Assembly: GCF_015070875.1 (NCBI RefSeq) | Contig: NZ_JADDIV010000005.1 | Coordinates: 124,001 to 188,000 of the forward strand | Direction: 5' to 3' | DNA from: Ramlibacter pallidus | Lineage (GTDB): Bacteria; Pseudomonadota; Gammaproteobacteria; Burkholderiales; Burkholderiaceae_C | DNA length: 64,000 bases | Shown here: positions 61,422 to 64,000 of the stretch, piece after piece | Position numbering within the stretch: the first letter of the stretch is position 1 | How the letters are laid out: each line of letters begins with the position of its first letter | The notes under the pieces: model-generated | What the model saw: only the letters and a program-made list of their open reading frames with translations | The model's database searches: none | What the model was told of the DNA's origin: nothing | Translations under genes and position numbers: made by a program

Positions 61422-64000
61422 TCAGCCCAGGCGCCGGAGCTGTTCCTGCAGCTTCTGCAGCAGGGCGGTGAATTCGGCGATCCGCTTGCGCTCCTGCTCG
61501 ATCACGGCCGCCGGTGCCTTCGCCACGAAGGCCTCGTTGGACAGCTTGCCGTTCGCCTTGGCGAGTTCCCCCTGCAGGCGGGCGATCTCCTTCGTGACGC
61601 GTGCCTTCTCGGCCGCCACGTCGATCTCCATGTACAGGCACAGGCGCGCATCCCCGGCGACCGCCACGGGCGCGGCCTGGGCGGCCGCGGCCCAGGAGGC
61701 CTCGTCCTCGAAGACCTTCACTTCGCTGAGCTTCGCGAGGGCCTGCAGCACGGGCGCCGCTTCGCGGATGAATGCCGCGTCTCCGAGCACGTAGGCGGGC
61801 AGGCGGGTGCCGGGCGACACGTTCATCTCCCCGCGCAGGGTCCGGCATGCATCCACCACCGCCTTCAGGCGCGCCATCCAGGCTTCGGCCTCGGGGCTCA
61901 CGTTGGCGGGGTTGCTCTCGGGATAGGGAGCCACGCTGATGGAGTCGCCGGTCTTGCCGGCGACGGGCGCGACCTTCTGCCACAGCTCCTCGGTGATGAA
62001 CGGGATCACGGGATGGGCCAGCCGCAGGATGGCCTCGAGCACGCGGATCAGCGTGCGGCGCGTGCCGCGCTGCTGCGCAGCGTCGCCGCCCTGCACCTGC
62101 ACCTTCGCGATCTCGAGGTACCAGTCGCAGTACTCGTCCCAGACGAACTGGTAGACCGTGTTGGCGACGTTGTCGAGGCGGTACTCGGCGAAGCCGGCGG
62201 CGACGGCCGCCTCGGCCTTCTGCAGGCGCGAGATGATCCAGCGGTCCGCCTGCGTGAGCGTGGCGCCCTGTTCCGACAGGTCGTGGCCCTCGCAGTTCAT
62301 CAGTACGAACCGCGTCGCATTCCAGAGCTTGTTGCAGAAGTTGCGGTAGCCCTCGCAGCGCTTGGCGTCGAAGTTGATCGAGCGGCCCAGCGTGGCCAGC
62401 GCCGCAAAGGTAAAGCGCAGCGCATCGGCCCCATACGCCGGGATGCCCTCCGGGAATTCCTTCTCCGTGTTCTTGCGCACGGCGGGTGCCGTCTCCGGCT
62501 TGCGCAGGCCGGTCGTTCGCTTGTCCAGCAGCGGTGCCAGGGCGATGCCGTCGATCAGGTCGACCGGGTCCAGCACGTTGCCTTCGGACTTGCTCATCTT
62601 GCGGCCCTGCGCATCGCGCACCAGGCCGTGGATGTAGACGTGGCGGAACGGCACCTGCCCCGTGAAGTGGGTCGTCATCATGATCATCCGGGCGACCCAG
62701 AAGAAGATGATGTCGTAGCCGGTCACCAGCACGCTGGAGGGCAGGTACAGGTCCATGTCCTGCGTCTTCTCCGGCCAGCCCATCGTGGAGAAGGGCACCA
62801 GCGCGGAGGAGTACCACGTGTCCAGCACGTCGGCGTCGCGCACGAGCTTGTGCCCGGGCGCCTGCGCCTGCGCTTCTTCCTCGCTGCGCGCGACGTACAC
62901 GTTGCCGAGCTCGTCGTACCAGGCGGGGATCTGGTGGCCCCACCAGAGCTGGCGCGAGATGCACCAGTCCTGGATGTTGTGCATCCACTGGTTGTAGGTG
63001 TTGACCCAGTTCTCCGGCACGAAGCGCACCGCGCCGCTGTCGACGGCGTCGATGGCCTTCTGCGCGATGGACTTGCCCGTGGGATCCTGCGCGCTGGCCT
63101 TCGTCATCGCCACGAACCACTGGTCGGTGAGCATGGGCTCGACGACCTGGCCGGTGCGGGCGCAGCGCGGCACCATCAGCTTGTGCTTCTTCGTCTCGGC
63201 CAGCAGGCCCTGCGCCTCCAGGTCCGCCACGACCTTCTTGCGCGCGACGAAACGGTCGAGCCCCTGGTACGCCGCCGGCGCGTGCTCGTTGATCTTCGCG
63301 TCCAGCGTCAGCACGCCGATCATCGGCAGCTGGTGGCGCTGGCCCACGGCGTAGTCGTTCGCGTCGTGCGCGGGCGTGACCTTCACGACGCCGGTGCCGA
63401 AGGCCTTGTCGACGTAGTCGTCGGCGATGATGGGGATGTCGCGCTCGCTGAGCGGCAGCCGCACCGACTTGCCGACCAGGTGCCGATAGCGTTCGTCCTC
63501 GGGATGCACCATCACCGCCACGTCGCCGAGCATCGTCTCGGGACGCGTGGTGGCCACCGTCAGGTGGCCGGAGCCGTCGGAAAGGGGGTAGCGGATGTGC
63601 CAGAGGAAGCCGTCCTCCTCCTCGCTCTCGACCTCCAGGTCGCTCACCGCCGTCTTCAGCTCCGGGTCCCAGTTCACCAGCCGCTTGCCGCGGTAGATCA
63701 GGCCCTGGCGGTACAGCGTCACGAAGGTTTCCGTCACGATCTTCGAGAGCTTCTCGTCCATCGTGAAGTACTCGTGCGACCAGTCCACGCTGTCGCCCAT
63801 GCGGCGCATCTGCGTGGTGATGGTGTTGCCGGACTTCTCCTTCCACTCCCAGACCTTGCGCACGAAGTCCTCGCGGCCGAGGTCGTGGCGGCTCGTGCCC
63901 TGTTCCTGCAGCTGGCGTTCGACGACGATCTGCGTGGCGATGCCGGCGTGGTCCGTGCCCGGGACCCACAGCGTGTTGAACCCGCGCATCCGGTGGTAGC
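61422..64000 (-). CDS. valS: Valyl-tRNA synthetase, 5' end beyond the window
   Basis: About 859 residues of a class Ia synthetase; the N terminus, including the HIGH motif, lies past position 64000. The visible part begins [20 protein letters not shown] and has [14 protein letters not shown] (KMSKS), the CP1 editing domain upstream of it, an anticodon-binding domain, and a C-terminal coiled-coil arm ([32 protein letters not shown]) that contacts tRNA-Val. Nothing suggests damage. It converges with the dehydrogenase-like gene without spacer. Confidence 0.97.
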   Translation of the reverse strand, partial: YHRMRGFNTLWVPGTDHAGIATQIVVERQLQEQGTSRHDLGREDFVRKVWEWKEKSGNTITTQMRRMGDSVDWSHEYFTMDEKLSKIVTETFVTLYRQGLIYRGKRLVNWDPELKTAVSDLEVESEEEDGFLWHIRYPLSDGSGHLTVATTRPETMLGDVAVMVHPEDERYRHLVGKSVRLPLSERDIPIIADDYVDKAFGTGVVKVTPAHDANDYAVGQRHQLPMIGVLTLDAKINEHAPAAYQGLDRFVARKKVVADLEAQGLLAETKKHKLMVPRCARTGQVVEPMLTDQWFVAMTKASAQDPTGKSIAQKAIDAVDSGAVRFVPENWVNTYNQWMHNIQDWCISRQLWWGHQIPAWYDELGNVYVARSEEEAQAQAPGHKLVRDADVLDTWYSSALVPFSTMGWPEKTQDMDLYLPSSVLVTGYDIIFFWVARMIMMTTHFTGQVPFRHVYIHGLVRDAQGRKMSKSEGNVLDPVDLIDGIALAPLLDKRTTGLRKPETAPAVRKNTEKEFPEGIPAYGADALRFTFAALATLGRSINFDAKRCEGYRNFCNKLWNATRFVLMNCEGHDLSEQGATLTQADRWIISRLQKAEAAVAAGFAEYRLDNVANTVYQFVWDEYCDWYLEIAKVQVQGGDAAQQRGTRRTLIRVLEAILRLAHPVIPFITEELWQKVAPVAGKTGDSISVAPYPESNPANVSPEAEAWMARLKAVVDACRTLRGEMNVSPGTRLPAYVLGDAAFIREAAPVLQALAKLSEVKVFEDEASWAAAAQAAPVAVAGDARLCLYMEIDVAAEKARVTKEIARLQGELAKANGKLSNEAFVAKAPAAVIEQERKRIAEFTALLQKLQEQLRRLG

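Noticed and set aside
61258-63969. A 903-codon frame overlapping valS in the same direction
   Set aside because: valS is unmistakable in the other frame with KMSKS and a C-terminal coiled coil; the alternative is Arg/Gly-rich noise.

Overview
The window is high-GC (roughly two-thirds G+C), densely packed bacterial chromosome. Gene content and order (rpmB-rpmG next to trxB, ileS-lspA-ribF, Bug/TctC solute-binding proteins, an H-NS protein with a C-terminal GRGRKP loop, a two-subunit acyl-CoA dehydrogenase, LivHMGF) and the intergenic palindromes point to a betaproteobacterium of order Burkholderiales, probably Comamonadaceae (Ramlibacter/Variovorax-like). That placement is inference from gene style; there is no rRNA here. 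About 62 protein genes and one tRNA cover almost everything. The largest gene-free gaps are about 230 bases. I see no insertion sequence, prophage, CRISPR array or integrase.

Layout. 1-6.1 kb: S12 serine hydrolase, spermidine-synthase-like methyltransferase, an isolated GspE/PilB ATPase, and tctB-tctA of a tripartite tricarboxylate transporter without its binding protein. 6.1-14.5 kb: two EamA exporters, an SH3 protein coupled to an M48 protease, an atypical SDR, quinone oxidoreductase, an orphan receiver protein, a sugar kinase and a Na/Pi-PhoU transporter. 14.6-19.9 kb: lspA, ileS, ribF, HNH nuclease. 19.9-28.7 kb: Tat/lipobox-type lipase, paired acyl-CoA dehydrogenases, YceH, purN, RsmB-like methyltransferase, fatty-acid desaturase, DUF3597 protein and a secreted protein. 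28.8-36.1 kb: rpmG, rpmB, trxB, Crp/Fnr regulator, ftsK, lolA, rarA. 36.2-39.8 kb: livHMGF without livK. 39.9-41.5 kb: small beta-barrel candidate and a lone Bug protein.

41.5-50.3 kb is the main accessory block: a leftward exopolysaccharide operon in the order OPX exporter, Wzc-type tyrosine kinase, J-domain membrane protein, TPR-like protein, FecR-like secreted protein, Wzy/WaaL-type polymerase, PHP-type (CpsB) phosphatase. It holds no glycosyltransferase, but a WecA/MraY-type initiating transferase (56.3-57.4 kb) and galU (59.4-60.3 kb) lie nearby. Between them (50.3-56.3 kb) are a 2Fe-2S reductase, an epimerase-like protein, a cassette of an HtrA-like protein without its catalytic His plus a 62-aa membrane protein plus a 700-aa IcmF/TssM-like protein, and an H-NS-family protein.

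57.6-64 kb: tRNA-Leu(CAA), cysM-Nudix-TusA-like operon, galU, a 2-hydroxyacid-dehydrogenase-like protein lacking its catalytic His, and valS cut by the window end. The regions most worth follow-up are the 52-56 kb cassette and the exopolysaccharide operon with its J-domain protein and kinase/PHP-phosphatase pair.
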